A DNA stretch of 64,000 nucleotides. Source: Clostridiales bacterium UBA2432 (GTDB lineage Bacteria; Bacillota; Clostridia; Lachnospirales; Vallitaleaceae). Below the pieces are notes generated by a model. The model had not been told where the DNA came from. It did no database searches and saw only the letters and a program-made list of their open reading frames with translations. The stretch is taken from NCBI GenBank assembly GCA_002342805.1, contig DDQW01000014.1, positions 35,375 to 99,374 on the forward strand. The letters are read 5' to 3'. Positions 34,665 through 43,961 of this stretch are shown one piece after another. Each line of letters starts with the position of its first letter. The first letter of the stretch is position 1. The translations under genes and the position numbers were made by a program.

Positions 34665-37600
34665 TTAATCAATTGCTTCACTTAGTAAGAGAATTGTTAA
34701 TGATTGTCCATACGTCATCGGTGAGATAGGAATATTCATATAAAAACGCTCATCCGGTCCAACCGGTGTCCCATAAGATACATTCTGAACAATTCCTTTT
34801 GCGTCAATATTATTTAAAACACCTTCCAATGCACCTTGCCCAATCACCTTATATTTTGGGTCTATATATCCTTTTCGTACTGCTTTTAATATTCCATACG
34901 CAAATGCCGCTGAACCGGACGTTTCCAAATATGACGCTTTATTATCAATCACCGTGTGCCATAATCCACTTTCATCTTGAGTACTCGCTAGTGAATCAAC
35001 TTGTTTCTTAAGAATATCTATGAGATAACTTTTTTTCTCTTCTTCAATGTCTACAATATCCAATAATTCTACAACGCCACATGTATACCATGAATTTCCT
35101 CTTGCCCAGTGTACTTTTCCGTAATTGTTTTGCTCATTCGAATCCCATCCATGGAAAAAAAGATTTGTCTTCGAGTCAAACAGGAATTGTATATGCAATT
35201 CAAATTGTCGAATGCTTTCTTCAACATACTCTTTTTTGTTGAACACGACCCCTGCTTTTGCTAAAAAAAGGCATGTCATAAATAAGGTATCAATAAGTGC
35301 TTGACCATCATTGGCATCTCCGGTAATCATATGCTGTAAGAGTCCATCTTTGGTCCTGAGCATATCTTCGTATATCCAACGACTCCATTCTTTAGCAATA
35401 CTCCCATAACTTTCTTTTTTAGTAATCTCATAAAGCTCTATGAGTGTTATCATTGGTGACATCGTATTTACATTTTTTTCAGGTAAACCATCGTGAATAC
35501 GTTGATCATACCAATTAATTAAAAACTCTAATGTCTTCGGGTCATGATTCATTTCATAGGATTTTAGCATTCCATACATTCCGACACCTTGAGGCCATTC
35601 CCATAAATTAATATCAATAAGCCCAATCGGATAAGGTTCATCCATGTCACTTTTAATGTTTTTTGTTGCATCTACTACTTTTTCCAAATATTCGTTCAAT
35701 ATTTTTTTTTCTATCATAAGCGACGACTCCCATCCCATCTCAATCTTTCCATATTGAGGGTCAGTGAATGTAATCTTCTCTATGGATTGCTCATCTAATG
35801 TTTCAAAAGCTTGTGTATATTCATCAATAAACGTTTGGAAACTTCCGAACGTGTCTTGATGTCCCATTTGAATAATCCAGACATTTTCGTAACCCTGTGA
35901 TTTTATCTCTCTATACTGTGTCTCTCCTGTTTGAACAAGGTCAAGTCCTTGTTTTGCATACATTAAACCATAGACAGAATTTTTTCTAAAAAATACTGTA
36001 TTAGAATTAAAATAGGCCTCATCAAACTGATCCATTGGGAAATAGGCATGTGTAAAATCGATTTCTTCATTTTGTGGAATCTTATATAATACAAGTGCCA
36101 CTGATTTATATTGGACAACGCGGGGAAGTATGCCATTACCTGCCCAGTAATTGGGCCTTCCACTTCCACCTACATGGGCTTCGCCCGGGTGGTTAATCCA
36201 AAAAAGTGTATTATCCTGAACGAATCCATGCACAACATGTTCTTGATATCCTTTTTGTCCGGGCTTAAAGTCCGTAGCCGATGATAAAATATAATCCTTT
36301 GTTTTATATGCATAAACCGAAACATAATTTTTATATCCTTGCACGCGTTGGTATAAAAGTGCATCTTTATCTTTAATTTCTAGATACTTCAAGTATTCAT
36401 CCGGCGCAGTATAATCGGACAGACTTAATGAAACTGTCCCTAATGTTGATTGGTTTACATAACCTTGGTTCCAAATAATCCAGTTTAAAAACGAACTGCC
36501 ATTTGTATAATTCCCTTTTAATTCTTTCGTATAACTTCTTCCAAACGTACACGATAATACCCCTTTATGACTATTGACCGCTAAATCCTTAAATATAAAA
36601 TCCAGACCTTTTTTAGCATTTTCACACAAGAGTTTACTTTCTGACATCATGTAAAGATTAACTAAACCGAGTATATCGATAGGAATATATGCGCTCGAAT
36701 TCCATTCTGTAATACCTTCCTCAAAAAAGCGTTCGAACCAATATATCAGTCGTTCTTCTGCTTTTGTAACATGTTGCTTTCCCGTCAGTTGACTGTTTGT
36801 AAACAAGGCTTCTGAAAAAATTTGTCCCGCAATGAGCTCACATGTATGAAATAATAAGGCGTGATTTTCACTAAAAAACCACATAACATCATCACCGGGT
36901 TCATCCATCCAATATCTAAAGTCTAAAATACAGCTTTGGATTTTCCCCCAAAATTCCTCACTAAATATTTCTTCATCTCGAAAGTCAATCCAAATCTTAA
37001 GTAGACTGACTAAATAGAAGTCGCTACAATCATAACGATGATTAATCATATCAATATGTTTATCAATAATAGCTTGTGCAGATTCAATATCATACTTAGT
37101 AACTAGCATAGCTAATGCTCTGTGGATATCATTCACGCCTTCTTTAGCTACATGTTCTAAAGCTATTTTTTTACGGAGACTTATGTCATCATTTGACATT
37201 TTCAATAGATTTCCATGGTATATTTGCGCATTTAACGTTTTTTGAATATCTTGTTTACCCATCTTTATTTTAAATACAAAGGTATTATATCCTGTATAAA
37301 GTTCTGCGCTATTTGTAAGCTCTAACGATCTTGTACCTTTCTTTAACTTAACTGACAATGTCTGCACTTTATCATCCGCTAATATTTCACCCGGTACAAT
37401 ATCAACCGTTAAAGTTCCGTCATAGAGCAAAGGTTCTTTCCAGTGAAGGGTCACTTCTTTATCACAATAAAAATCGCTTTCAAAGTACATTTTTTCGAAG
37501 ATTTTTTCAAAATACTTCAATTGCTCAATCGTCTGGCTATCTTCATCTGTTGGAAGTTGTATTTTAACATCTCCCTCACTTAAATAGTCCAACCGAAAAA

Positions 37601-38129
37601 AGTATTGTGTATCCCGCTCTGCTAAATCATCAACTCGAATTTGAATTGTATTGATTCCTTTTTTCAATGGCATAGTAAATCGATGTTTCTGAGGCACATT
37701 TCGAGAAAATGGCATGAATCGCGTCACTTCTTCCGTGTTGGCTAAAACAACTGCACCACCACACGTTGTCAATTCAAATTCACCGACTTCATCCTTATCA
37801 ACTATAAGTTGTGTATATGCATATACCTTTAAGTGTGTTGGATCAAACCAAAAATGTGAAAATTCGACATTTGGATTTCCCCATGGAAAATATATTTTCC
37901 ATGCCTCAATTGCTTCAAATTCTTGTTCGTTAAATCGCATTTCTTCACGTGCGTTTTCAGCAAATTTTGTTTTACAAGGATTTTCATGAATTGAGAATCC
38001 TTGCAACAACCATTCGTTGACATCTCCATGCATCGTAACCGGTTCAAAGTCCACTTTTTTTTCTTCGATATTTGAGACAATCCATCGGTTTATTGTTTTA
38101 TTTTTGTATAAAGGATATATCATTTCCAT
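34665..38129 (-). CDS. Giant fusion: lyase-like alpha/alpha toroid and beta-sandwich plus GH105 unsaturated uronyl hydrolase
   Basis: About 1154 residues, no signal peptide, so cytoplasmic. The C-terminal part (about 815-1154) is GH105: INLWEWPQGVGMYGML, the catalytic-type Asp near 947 in ALIDTLFM, KVHWARGNSWYTCG and ETSGSAAFAYGILKAVRKGY. The N-terminal region has a beta-rich part (about 1-300) and a helical part with FFSENHALLFHTCELIAGQ (about 418-436) and EWNSSAYIP (about 475). A beta-rich part with GRPNYWAGNGILPR follows. It looks like a toroid/sandwich polysaccharide lyase but I cannot name the family. ATG 38129 follows GGAGG. It is downstream of the GH31 gene, to which it is coupled. Confidence 0.85.
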   Translation of the reverse strand: MEMIYPLYKNKTINRWIVSNIEEKKVDFEPVTMHGDVNEWLLQGFSIHENPCKTKFAENAREEMRFNEQEFEAIEAWKIYFPWGNPNVEFSHFWFDPTHLKVYAYTQLIVDKDEVGEFELTTCGGAVVLANTEEVTRFMPFSRNVPQKHRFTMPLKKGINTIQIRVDDLAERDTQYFFRLDYLSEGDVKIQLPTDEDSQTIEQLKYFEKIFEKMYFESDFYCDKEVTLHWKEPLLYDGTLTVDIVPGEILADDKVQTLSVKLKKGTRSLELTNSAELYTGYNTFVFKIKMGKQDIQKTLNAQIYHGNLLKMSNDDISLRKKIALEHVAKEGVNDIHRALAMLVTKYDIESAQAIIDKHIDMINHRYDCSDFYLVSLLKIWIDFRDEEIFSEEFWGKIQSCILDFRYWMDEPGDDVMWFFSENHALLFHTCELIAGQIFSEALFTNSQLTGKQHVTKAEERLIYWFERFFEEGITEWNSSAYIPIDILGLVNLYMMSESKLLCENAKKGLDFIFKDLAVNSHKGVLSCTFGRSYTKELKGNYTNGSSFLNWIIWNQGYVNQSTLGTVSLSLSDYTAPDEYLKYLEIKDKDALLYQRVQGYKNYVSVYAYKTKDYILSSATDFKPGQKGYQEHVVHGFVQDNTLFWINHPGEAHVGGSGRPNYWAGNGILPRVVQYKSVALVLYKIPQNEEIDFTHAYFPMDQFDEAYFNSNTVFFRKNSVYGLMYAKQGLDLVQTGETQYREIKSQGYENVWIIQMGHQDTFGSFQTFIDEYTQAFETLDEQSIEKITFTDPQYGKIEMGWESSLMIEKKILNEYLEKVVDATKNIKSDMDEPYPIGLIDINLWEWPQGVGMYGMLKSYEMNHDPKTLEFLINWYDQRIHDGLPEKNVNTMSPMITLIELYEITKKESYGSIAKEWSRWIYEDMLRTKDGLLQHMITGDANDGQALIDTLFMTCLFLAKAGVVFNKKEYVEESIRQFELHIQFLFDSKTNLFFHGWDSNEQNNYGKVHWARGNSWYTCGVVELLDIVDIEEEKKSYLIDILKKQVDSLASTQDESGLWHTVIDNKASYLETSGSAAFAYGILKAVRKGYIDPKYKVIGQGALEGVLNNIDAKGIVQNVSYGTPVGPDERFYMNIPISPMTYGQSLTILLLSEAID

Positions 38130-38149
38130 CACTTTCCTCCGTACTTCCA

Positions 38150-40618
38150 TTATATTGAAATCAAATCTTTAATACTAAAATCAAGATCAACTGAATATTT
38201 TGATTCTACACATTCATACTTGATGCGTGCACATTTTTTTTGCGCATCATACATCCAGCCTTTGTTTTTCGTTTCCCATGCCTGAGCCTCCATATAACGT
38301 TCTAACTCTTCTCCATTGATTCTGATCTTTAATGGTGCTTTTTCTTTACAAACAACTGTTAAACTATATTTTTGAATATTCTCTTTATAATTCCCCTCCT
38401 GTTCAAACACAATGGTTACCTTATCCTCATTTGACTCTGTAAAAATATGTGTTGCCATATAGTCTTTTTTCTTGTAATTATTACTTATACCATCATCTTC
38501 ATATAGGGTGAACTCCCCCTTTTCCCAAGGTTCAATAAGGAGTTCTAATTCATCTTCCACTTTTTTTTGCGGAATAATCGATCCCGCTCTAAAAAACAAA
38601 GGAACCGTTTCTAAGTCGACCGGTATAGTAATTTCCTTTCCACCTTCATATGTTTCAAGAGAAAACCAATGATACCAACTTGTTCCCTTAGGTAAATATA
38701 TTTTACGTTCTTTTTCTCCCTTTTCAAATATACCTGCTACAAGCACAAATGGACCAAACATATAGTCAAAACTTTCTTCATAGACATTTTGGTCTTTTTG
38801 AAACTCATATACTAAGGGGCGCATTATAGGTTCACCAGCTTGATAAGCTTGATAACCTAGCGAATACATATAGGGCATGAATTGGTTGCGTAAGTGAATT
38901 GCACTTCGAATATATGGTGTATACTCCGGATATGTCCATGGCTCTGTCACTGTGTTATCTGTATTACATGAATGGATGGAAAATCTTGGATGAAACATAG
39001 CATTTTGAATCCATCTTACCAATAGTTCCGGTTCAGGAATGGGGCCATCAAAGCCTCCAATATCAACGCCTTGATTCGCTACCCCTGATAATCCCATCCC
39101 TAACATCATCGATGTATTGAATTTCATGTTTTTCCAACTTGTAAAATTATCACCTGCCCATGTTTGTGCATACCGTTGTATACCTGCAAAACCGGCCCTA
39201 TTTAATATATAGGGACGTTCATTTTCTCCGTATTTCAGGGAGGCATAGTAACTTGTGAATGCCATAAGATTGGGAAGGATAGGGCGTATTGCCATGAAAT
39301 CAATTGGTGCATCTTCATAATTACACTGCGCTTGATCATCATCAATTTCATATTCATTGTTATCATTCCAAAATGCCCGAATCCCGTAATCAAATAGGTG
39401 TGCTTTCATATGTCGCGTCCATAGATCCCGTCCTTTGGGATTCGTAAAGTCAACGAAGCTAGCATCTCCTCCCCAATATCTACTCGTTACCGGTTTTTTT
39501 GTTTCTTTCGAGACGATATACGCATCATTGTTGGAATATTCAGCATACAATGGATGTGACAAGAGCATTCCCGGCTTAATATTAGGTGAAACATAGACTT
39601 CTTTATCTCGCATTTGTTGAATAAAAGCACCCGGATCTTTAAATCGTTTTTTATTCCAGTTAAAAACATATCTTTTTCCATCTTCTCCTGTCGTGTATCC
39701 TGAGGAAAGATGAAATCCACTACAAGGAACCTTCTCCGTTTTTGTTTTTTCCGCAAAATTTAATACCGCTTCATCTGCATTCTCATCTAATTCCGTATAG
39801 TACATTGTTGATCCCATATACCCATAAGCATATTTGGGCAAAAGCACAGATTTTCCTGTTAAATCTGTATAGCGCCCAACGACGTCTTTAATACTCGGTC
39901 CATTTATGACAAAGATATCCATATCTCCATCCTCAGACATAAAATACTTATATCTTCCCCAATACGCACTTCGTTCACAGCCCATATCAAATGTTGACGG
40001 ATACGAATTATGATAAAAAATACCTGCAGCCGATTTATTCTTTACATTCGCCGTTATGTAGTACGGAATATGTTTATACAGGGGATCTGATACTTCTGCA
40101 TCATAACCCAATGTATCTGCATTATTCATTCTTAAACGACGACGATATTTATTTAACTTGCCACTTTTTTCTCCAAATCCATAAAATGTATCTGTATCCT
40201 GTATATGTTGGTAATGATAAATCCTTCCTTGATCGTCTTTCATGTATGCCTTCTTTTTTACATCTTCATAAATAGTATGTCCTAATTGATTGTAGATTGT
40301 TAATCCAAAAGGATTTTTACTGATCTCAAGTCGAAGCGATTCTGTCGCCACCTCATAATATTCTTCTTTTTCACTAAAGGTATAGTTATATGGTTTAATG
40401 CGTTTTCTTTCTTTGGCAAGCATAGAATCCATTCTATCTTTCCATGCTGTGAGCACAAGTATATATGATGCATCTTCCGATAATGTTTCGCTAAAGGACG
40501 TCTTGATTCTTACAATATCAGCGGTCAAGAACCACACGCGCATAAGCCCATTATTTGTTTCTATATCAACATATTCTTTTTTATCTGAAATTGACGTAAT
40601 ACAAACTAGTTTCTTCAT
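38150..40618 (-). CDS. Glycoside hydrolase family 31 (alpha-glucosidase/alpha-xylosidase type)
   Basis: 822 residues, no signal peptide. An N-terminal beta-sandwich (to about 255) precedes the GH31 barrel (about 255-600) and C-terminal sandwich domains. The probable nucleophile is Asp 419 in AFWNDNNEYE and the acid/base Asp 490 in TWAGDNFTSW. PKYAYGYMGS at 261 and GVDIGGFDGPIPEPELLVRW are family signatures. GH31 enzymes remove alpha-linked glucose, xylose, galactose or sulfoquinovose; the substrate here is unassigned. It lies between the CUT1 permeases and the GH105 fusion, so it acts on an imported oligosaccharide. GGAGG precedes the start. Confidence 0.93.
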   Translation of the reverse strand: MKKLVCITSISDKKEYVDIETNNGLMRVWFLTADIVRIKTSFSETLSEDASYILVLTAWKDRMDSMLAKERKRIKPYNYTFSEKEEYYEVATESLRLEISKNPFGLTIYNQLGHTIYEDVKKKAYMKDDQGRIYHYQHIQDTDTFYGFGEKSGKLNKYRRRLRMNNADTLGYDAEVSDPLYKHIPYYITANVKNKSAAGIFYHNSYPSTFDMGCERSAYWGRYKYFMSEDGDMDIFVINGPSIKDVVGRYTDLTGKSVLLPKYAYGYMGSTMYYTELDENADEAVLNFAEKTKTEKVPCSGFHLSSGYTTGEDGKRYVFNWNKKRFKDPGAFIQQMRDKEVYVSPNIKPGMLLSHPLYAEYSNNDAYIVSKETKKPVTSRYWGGDASFVDFTNPKGRDLWTRHMKAHLFDYGIRAFWNDNNEYEIDDDQAQCNYEDAPIDFMAIRPILPNLMAFTSYYASLKYGENERPYILNRAGFAGIQRYAQTWAGDNFTSWKNMKFNTSMMLGMGLSGVANQGVDIGGFDGPIPEPELLVRWIQNAMFHPRFSIHSCNTDNTVTEPWTYPEYTPYIRSAIHLRNQFMPYMYSLGYQAYQAGEPIMRPLVYEFQKDQNVYEESFDYMFGPFVLVAGIFEKGEKERKIYLPKGTSWYHWFSLETYEGGKEITIPVDLETVPLFFRAGSIIPQKKVEDELELLIEPWEKGEFTLYEDDGISNNYKKKDYMATHIFTESNEDKVTIVFEQEGNYKENIQKYSLTVVCKEKAPLKIRINGEELERYMEAQAWETKNKGWMYDAQKKCARIKYECVESKYSVDLDFSIKDLISI

Positions 40619-40631
40619 ACTTCCTCCACTA

Positions 40632-41450
40632 TTATCCTTTTAATCCCGATGTAACCATTCCTTTTACAAATTGCTTTTGGAAGATCAAGAAAACAATTAA
40701 TACCGGAATCATTGTAATTACAGATATCGCTAATAATCCGTTCCAATCCACATTGTATTGACCGACAAAGTTAGATATGGCTAATTGTACCGTGTATTTT
40801 TCAGGTGTACTTATAACAATTAATGGCCATAAGAAGTCATTCCAACGCCACATAAATGAAAATATTGTTAAAACGGATAAAACAGGTTTTGATATTGGTA
40901 AAATCAGTTTTACAAATATTCGCCACTCTGAAGCTCCATCAATTCGAGCCGCCTCTAAAAGTTCATCAGGTACTGAAAGTAAATATTGGCGCATTAGAAA
41001 CAAGCCTGTCGGTGTTGCTGCAGGTGGTACAATAATACCTACAAATGTATTATATAAATTCAACTTCGTAATCACTTGAAATATTGGAATCATAATTACT
41101 TCTAAAGGAATCATTAATGTCGAGATAAAGCCAATCAGCAAAAAATCTCTTCCTTTAAACTTATACTTAGCTAAGGCAAATCCAGCCATTGTATTAATCA
41201 CTAATGTGACCATTGTTGACAGAATCGTTACCATAAAACTATTGTAGAAGAATAATCCAAAATTCCCTTTTTTAAATGCAATAATGTAATTTTCTATGGA
41301 TGGTTGACTTGGTATTAACTCAGGTGGCCATTTATACAAACTTGTTCCTGCTTTAAATGATGATAGTACAATCCAAATAACCGGAAGCAAGAAGAAGGCC
41401 GAAATAATTATCAGGACAAGATATACCATTAAATTTTTGCTTACTTTCAT
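40632..41450 (-). CDS. CUT1 oligosaccharide ABC transporter permease (MalG type)
   Basis: 272 residues, six helices. The inner-membrane loop EAA motif is ELLEAARIDGASEWRIFVKLILPISKPVLSVL, split across about 165-195. The end QKQFVKGMVTSGLKG is the standard MalG C-terminus. It pairs with the MalF-type permease directly upstream, whose stop overlaps its TAATG start. No ATPase gene is in the locus, as is usual for Firmicute CUT1 systems, which share an MsmK-type ATPase encoded elsewhere. Confidence 0.95.
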   Translation of the reverse strand: MKVSKNLMVYLVLIIISAFFLLPVIWIVLSSFKAGTSLYKWPPELIPSQPSIENYIIAFKKGNFGLFFYNSFMVTILSTMVTLVINTMAGFALAKYKFKGRDFLLIGFISTLMIPLEVIMIPIFQVITKLNLYNTFVGIIVPPAATPTGLFLMRQYLLSVPDELLEAARIDGASEWRIFVKLILPISKPVLSVLTIFSFMWRWNDFLWPLIVISTPEKYTVQLAISNFVGQYNVDWNGLLAISVITMIPVLIVFLIFQKQFVKGMVTSGLKG

Positions 41451-42346
41451 TAAATTTCGCCTCCTTTATTCACTTTGAATTGGATTGAAGTTGTAATTAA
41501 TATGATTAGGAAAAGGATTACCGACATTGCACTTGCATATCCAAGCTGATTTTTTTCAAAACCAAAACGATAAATATATTGAACGAGATATGTTGTCGCT
41601 CTCCCAGGTCCTCCACCGGTTAGTGATACAATTAATGGATATGCTTTGAACGAATCAATAATTGCAAGCATAATAACCATAACACTTGTTGGTTTTAGCA
41701 GCGGTAAAGTAATTCGGGTAAACATCTGCCACTTCTTCGCTCCATCAATATTTGCAGCTTCATAAAATTCTGAAGGAATGCTCTGTAATCCGGAAATGAA
41801 AATAACCATAAAAAAACCAATTCTCGACCACAATGTGGCAACAATGACAACAAGTGTTGCATAAAACGATTCCGATAACCAAGGTATCCCTTTTTGCCCT
41901 CCAAGTTCCATTAAATAATTAATGATTCCGAAAGTATCTCCAAAAATCCATTTCCATGTTACTCCTACTACGATAAACGATATCATTGTTGGCCAATAAA
42001 TAATTGCCCGAAAAATGCCTTTGAATCGAATTTCTTTTATCAACAAAATAGCTATTCCCAAGGCAAGCACATAAATAGTTGGCACCACGATACCTGAATA
42101 AATTGCTGTTCGAAGCATTGTATCCCAAAAGTCGCTATCGCCAAATAATTTTACATAGTTTGTTATTCCCACAAATTCTTCTTCTGAAAGTCCATCATAA
42201 TTTGTAAATGAAAAATACAGTCCATATGCTGCGGGTATAACTACAAAAATAAAAAAGATTATAAAATTAGGAAAAACAAATAAATATGGCGCCAAAGCAC
42301 GCTGGATATTAATTTTTCGTTTTTTTTGTTTTATTCGATGTTCCAT
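41450..42346 (-). CDS. CUT1 oligosaccharide ABC transporter permease (MalF type)
   Basis: 298 residues, six helices, preceded by a basic N-terminus (KQKKRKINIQRALAPYLFVFP). The EAA loop is EFYEAANIDGAKKWQMFTRITLPLLKP near residue 205. LTGGGPGRATTYLVQYIYRFGFE marks this family. It forms the channel with the MalG-type permease and is fed by the lipoprotein receptor at 42429-43766. GGAGG lies before its start; a stem-loop separates it from the receptor gene. Confidence 0.95.
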   Translation of the reverse strand: MEHRIKQKKRKINIQRALAPYLFVFPNFIIFFIFVVIPAAYGLYFSFTNYDGLSEEEFVGITNYVKLFGDSDFWDTMLRTAIYSGIVVPTIYVLALGIAILLIKEIRFKGIFRAIIYWPTMISFIVVGVTWKWIFGDTFGIINYLMELGGQKGIPWLSESFYATLVVIVATLWSRIGFFMVIFISGLQSIPSEFYEAANIDGAKKWQMFTRITLPLLKPTSVMVIMLAIIDSFKAYPLIVSLTGGGPGRATTYLVQYIYRFGFEKNQLGYASAMSVILFLIILITTSIQFKVNKGGEI

Positions 42347-42371
42347 ACATCAACCTCCGTACTTTTTAATA

Positions 42372-42409
42372 ATTAAAGGCTGCCTTTTCCTTCATCAGCA
42401 GCCTTTAAT
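42372..42409 (-). other. Intercistronic stem-loop between CUT1 receptor and permease genes
   Basis: ATTAAAGGCTGC (42372-42383) pairs with GCAGCCTTTAAT (42398-42409) across a 14-base loop, without a long T-run on the minus strand. It probably lets the receptor be expressed above the permeases by mRNA protection or partial termination. Confidence 0.65.
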
Positions 42410-42428
42410 CACCATCTATTTATTACTA

Positions 42429-43766
42429 CTATTGAGCTTCAATTGTTTCTGTTATTAGTTGCGCCACCTTATCAAGCGCTTCTTGCGCTTCTGCTTCTCC
42501 CATTAATACGTCTTTGATTGCATCTGTAATATCAGGATTAACAACAGGCATAATATCCTGTCTCGACCAATCTTTTGCTGCTGCCGGTGGTGTATTTGCT
42601 AACTCATTAGAAAAGATTGCAAACATTTCTTTTCCATATTCATAATCTAATTCACTATTATCTAATCTAGGACTAATAAATAATGAATCACTGCAATACT
42701 GGCCAGTATTCTCCGCTTTCGCAAAATACTCTAAAAATTTCATTGCTTCTTCTTCCACTCCGGTGTTTTTAAATGGCATCATATATTTCCCACCAGGTAC
42801 TGAAGATCGTGTTGCTTGTTTTGGTGCATATGTTACGCCCCACTCGAAATCAGTAATATCTCTATAATTACTTAACATCCAGTTTCCTGAAAGATGAGCA
42901 ACGGCTGTCCCTGATCTAAATAGGTTATTCGGATTTTCTCCTCCAAGCCATACTGATTTTGGAATAACATCTGTATCATGCAACTTTTTAAAGTAATTCA
43001 TGGCTGCAACACCTTGTTCATTATTAATTGCTGGTCCGTCTCCTGCTTCATTAATAATACTTCCACCAAATTCATACAATAAAGTTGACCATCTGTGTGA
43101 AGTAACATCCCAAAGCAAGCCATATCTTGCATCAGAATTTTCTTTAACTTCAATAACTGCTTGCTCAAACTCTTCCCAAGTCCACACTTCCTCTGGAGAC
43201 CCCGGAACGGCTACTCCGGCTTGATCAAATAGTGTTTTGTTATAAATCAAACCATTTGCAGTTACATCCATCGGTACTGCGTAGACGCCACCATCTTTTG
43301 TGTAATATGGTTCTAATGAATCCATATATTGTTCTGTAAACGTATCATAACCGCCCATAAATTCGCTTAAATCTTGAGCATGGTCAAATAACAATCCCGG
43401 ATTTGTAACTCGAGCAATCGCAGGTGGTGTTCCTCCCGCAATCATCGTTTTAAGTTTTGAGTCTAAATCACTATATGCAACTTCAATCATATTGAATTCT
43501 ACATGAGGATTTTCAACTTTGTAGTTATCCATGACTTTTTGCATGGCCTCTGTTTCGACTCCGTCTGCAAACCACAAGATATCTAACTTTACATCTTCCT
43601 TTTCATTATCTGCGCTGTCTGAATCCCCATCATTTGTTGTACTTTCTTGAGAACTTGTATCTGTTCCTGTACTAACATCTTCCCCTGTTTCTTCTTTCCC
43701 ACATCCACTAAACATTGCTATCGATAATGCGAGGATGAGTAATACTACCAAACTTTTTTTAGTCAT
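42429..43766 (-). CDS. CUT1 oligosaccharide-binding lipoprotein
   Basis: 445 residues. The lipobox AMFSGC (Cys about 22) is followed by an acidic Ser/Thr linker (to about 58) and a type II sugar-binding fold. VKLDILWFADGVETEAMQKV opens it. KLKTMIAGGTPPAIARV and NGLIYNKTLFDQAGVAVP are typical of the MalE-like SBP family 1. It captures the oligosaccharide for the two downstream permeases. The promoter (43809-43837) has a weak -35 and an upstream pair of direct repeats, suggesting activation by the divergent YesN-type regulator. Confidence 0.95.
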   Translation of the reverse strand: MTKKSLVVLLILALSIAMFSGCGKEETGEDVSTGTDTSSQESTTNDGDSDSADNEKEDVKLDILWFADGVETEAMQKVMDNYKVENPHVEFNMIEVAYSDLDSKLKTMIAGGTPPAIARVTNPGLLFDHAQDLSEFMGGYDTFTEQYMDSLEPYYTKDGGVYAVPMDVTANGLIYNKTLFDQAGVAVPGSPEEVWTWEEFEQAVIEVKENSDARYGLLWDVTSHRWSTLLYEFGGSIINEAGDGPAINNEQGVAAMNYFKKLHDTDVIPKSVWLGGENPNNLFRSGTAVAHLSGNWMLSNYRDITDFEWGVTYAPKQATRSSVPGGKYMMPFKNTGVEEEAMKFLEYFAKAENTGQYCSDSLFISPRLDNSELDYEYGKEMFAIFSNELANTPPAAAKDWSRQDIMPVVNPDITDAIKDVLMGEAEAQEALDKVAQLITETIEAQ

Positions 43767-43808
43767 TTTGTAACCTCCCTAATATTTGAAATAATTGACT
43801 ACAGATAT

Positions 43809-43837
43809 ATTATATCGGTTATTCTCTTCTGATGAAA
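43809..43837 (-). promoter_or_regulatory. Activator-dependent promoter of the polysaccharide transporter operon
   Basis: On the minus strand TATAAT (43809-43814) lies 17 bases after a poor -35, TTTCAT (43832-43837). The -35 is directly adjacent to two direct repeats, the arrangement expected of a promoter needing an activator. Confidence 0.55.
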
Positions 43838-43877
43838 TGCACAAAGACGAGGTATTTTTGCACAATAAAGAGGTTAT
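43838..43877. promoter_or_regulatory. Two direct repeats with 21-bp period, candidate response-regulator sites
   Basis: TGCACAAAGACGAGGTATT begins at 43838 and TGCACAATAAAGAGGTTATT at 43859, the same face of the helix two turns apart. They abut the -35 of the transporter promoter. The divergent gene pair encodes a YesM kinase and an AraC-type response regulator, the obvious binding protein. Confidence 0.62.
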
Positions 43878-43899
43878 TATGCTCATCACCTTAATTCGA

Positions 43900-43928
43900 T
43901 TGTCACATATATGAATCTATGATAAAGT
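43900..43928 (+). promoter_or_regulatory. Promoter of the histidine kinase-response regulator operon
   Basis: TTGTCA (43900-43905), 17 bases, TAAAGT (43923-43928), about 33 bases before the kinase start. The -10 is weak, so this assignment is moderate. Confidence 0.45.
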
Positions 43929-43961
43929 AAAATTGTCTTACATTACATAGGAGGTTTTCGT

